Shown one piece after another: positions 4,854-5,097 of a stretch of DNA of 5,097 nt. The DNA comes from Actinomycetota bacterium (GTDB lineage Bacteria; Actinomycetota; CADDZG01; WHSQ01), in the NCBI GenBank assembly GCA_013695055.1, contig JACDBF010000048.1, positions 1-5,097 of the forward strand, in the 5' to 3' direction. The notes under the pieces are model-generated. The model saw nothing but the letters and a program-made list of their open reading frames with translations. It did not search any database and was not told the origin of the DNA. The first letter of the stretch is position 1. Each line of letters opens with the position of its first letter. A program made the position numbers and the translations under genes.

Positions 4854-5097
4854 ATGAGCGACTACGGCTATGCGATAGAGGTGCCCGAAGGCTATGAGGA
4901 AGCTATCCTGCGGACCCGCCTCGCCCTTCGCGGTGAGGGATTCTCGATCATCACGGAGATGCACGTCGGAGGAAAGCTGGGAGCGGACGGCGGCAACGAG
5001 CGTCAGTACCTGATCATTGGGGCGTGGGCGGCGCCGGCGAGCGAGAGGCCCGTGGGCTCTGAGCTACAAGTCGCGGTCCATCTTCCTTGCAATGTCG
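4854..5097 (+). CDS. DUF302 domain protein, 3'-truncated by the window edge
   Basis: An open frame from ATG 4854 runs off the right edge; 81 residues are visible. The pattern fits the DUF302 family (TT1751-like fold): a start of the form YAIEVPEGYEEAI, then LRGEGFSIITEMHV (family pattern L-x-x-x-GF-x-x-x-TE), a YLIIGAW strand, and HLPCNV at the very end, matching the family's LPCNV block. Members are small soluble alpha/beta proteins, often about 130 residues, with no settled biochemical role; some occur with redox or metal-related genes. The Cys of LPCNV is the conserved one. Start choice rests on aaagg nine bases upstream and on the conserved N-terminal strand beginning a few residues in. 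It reads away from the transferase gene, so the two are likely regulated separately or from a shared divergent region. Confidence 0.82.
   Translation, partial: MSDYGYAIEVPEGYEEAILRTRLALRGEGFSIITEMHVGGKLGADGGNERQYLIIGAWAAPASERPVGSELQVAVHLPCNV

Overview
The window reads as high-GC actinobacterial DNA. The strongest marker is a WhiB-family iron-sulfur regulator (2965-3237), a family known almost only from Actinomycetota and their phages. Frequent GTG and TTG starts and short intergenic gaps fit this. The sequence does not settle the class; an uncultured lineage such as Acidimicrobiia or Thermoleophilia is only a guess.

Layout from left to right. (1) 1-509, plus: the 3' part of a cobalamin-independent methionine synthase (MetE C-terminal or core type) with all four zinc ligands. 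(2) 559-650: a well-formed TPP riboswitch, followed at 652-2058 by an NCS1 permease that is probably the thiamine-precursor transporter CytX. The aptamer's closing helix contains the ribosome binding site, so TPP most likely controls translation of the transporter. (3) 2098-2801: two small genes 8 bases apart, a four-cysteine zinc-ribbon protein and a stand-alone receiver domain lacking the usual switch Thr/Ser. (4) 2848-3287: a promoter candidate, the whiB gene and a weak terminator. (5) 3284-3424: a control region with two tandem 6-4-6 palindromes. It leads into 3425-3877, a histone H1-tail-like protein of about 150 residues built from [STA]-x-[AG]-R-K pentads, with no acidic or aromatic residue. 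(6) 3874-4770, minus: glutamate formimidoyltransferase, convergent with the histone-like gene. The two stop codons share one CTAG, and a perfect 11-bp hairpin lies just inside the transferase reading frame. (7) 4854-5097, plus: the 5' part of a DUF302 protein, divergent from the transferase.

Several genes touch one-carbon and cofactor metabolism (methionine synthase, thiamine-precursor uptake, formimino transfer to folate), but they are separate transcription units and no joint pathway can be shown here. The most unusual element is the stand-alone arginine/lysine pentad protein with its palindromic upstream region, next to whiB. I see no IS element, CRISPR array, tRNA or rRNA.
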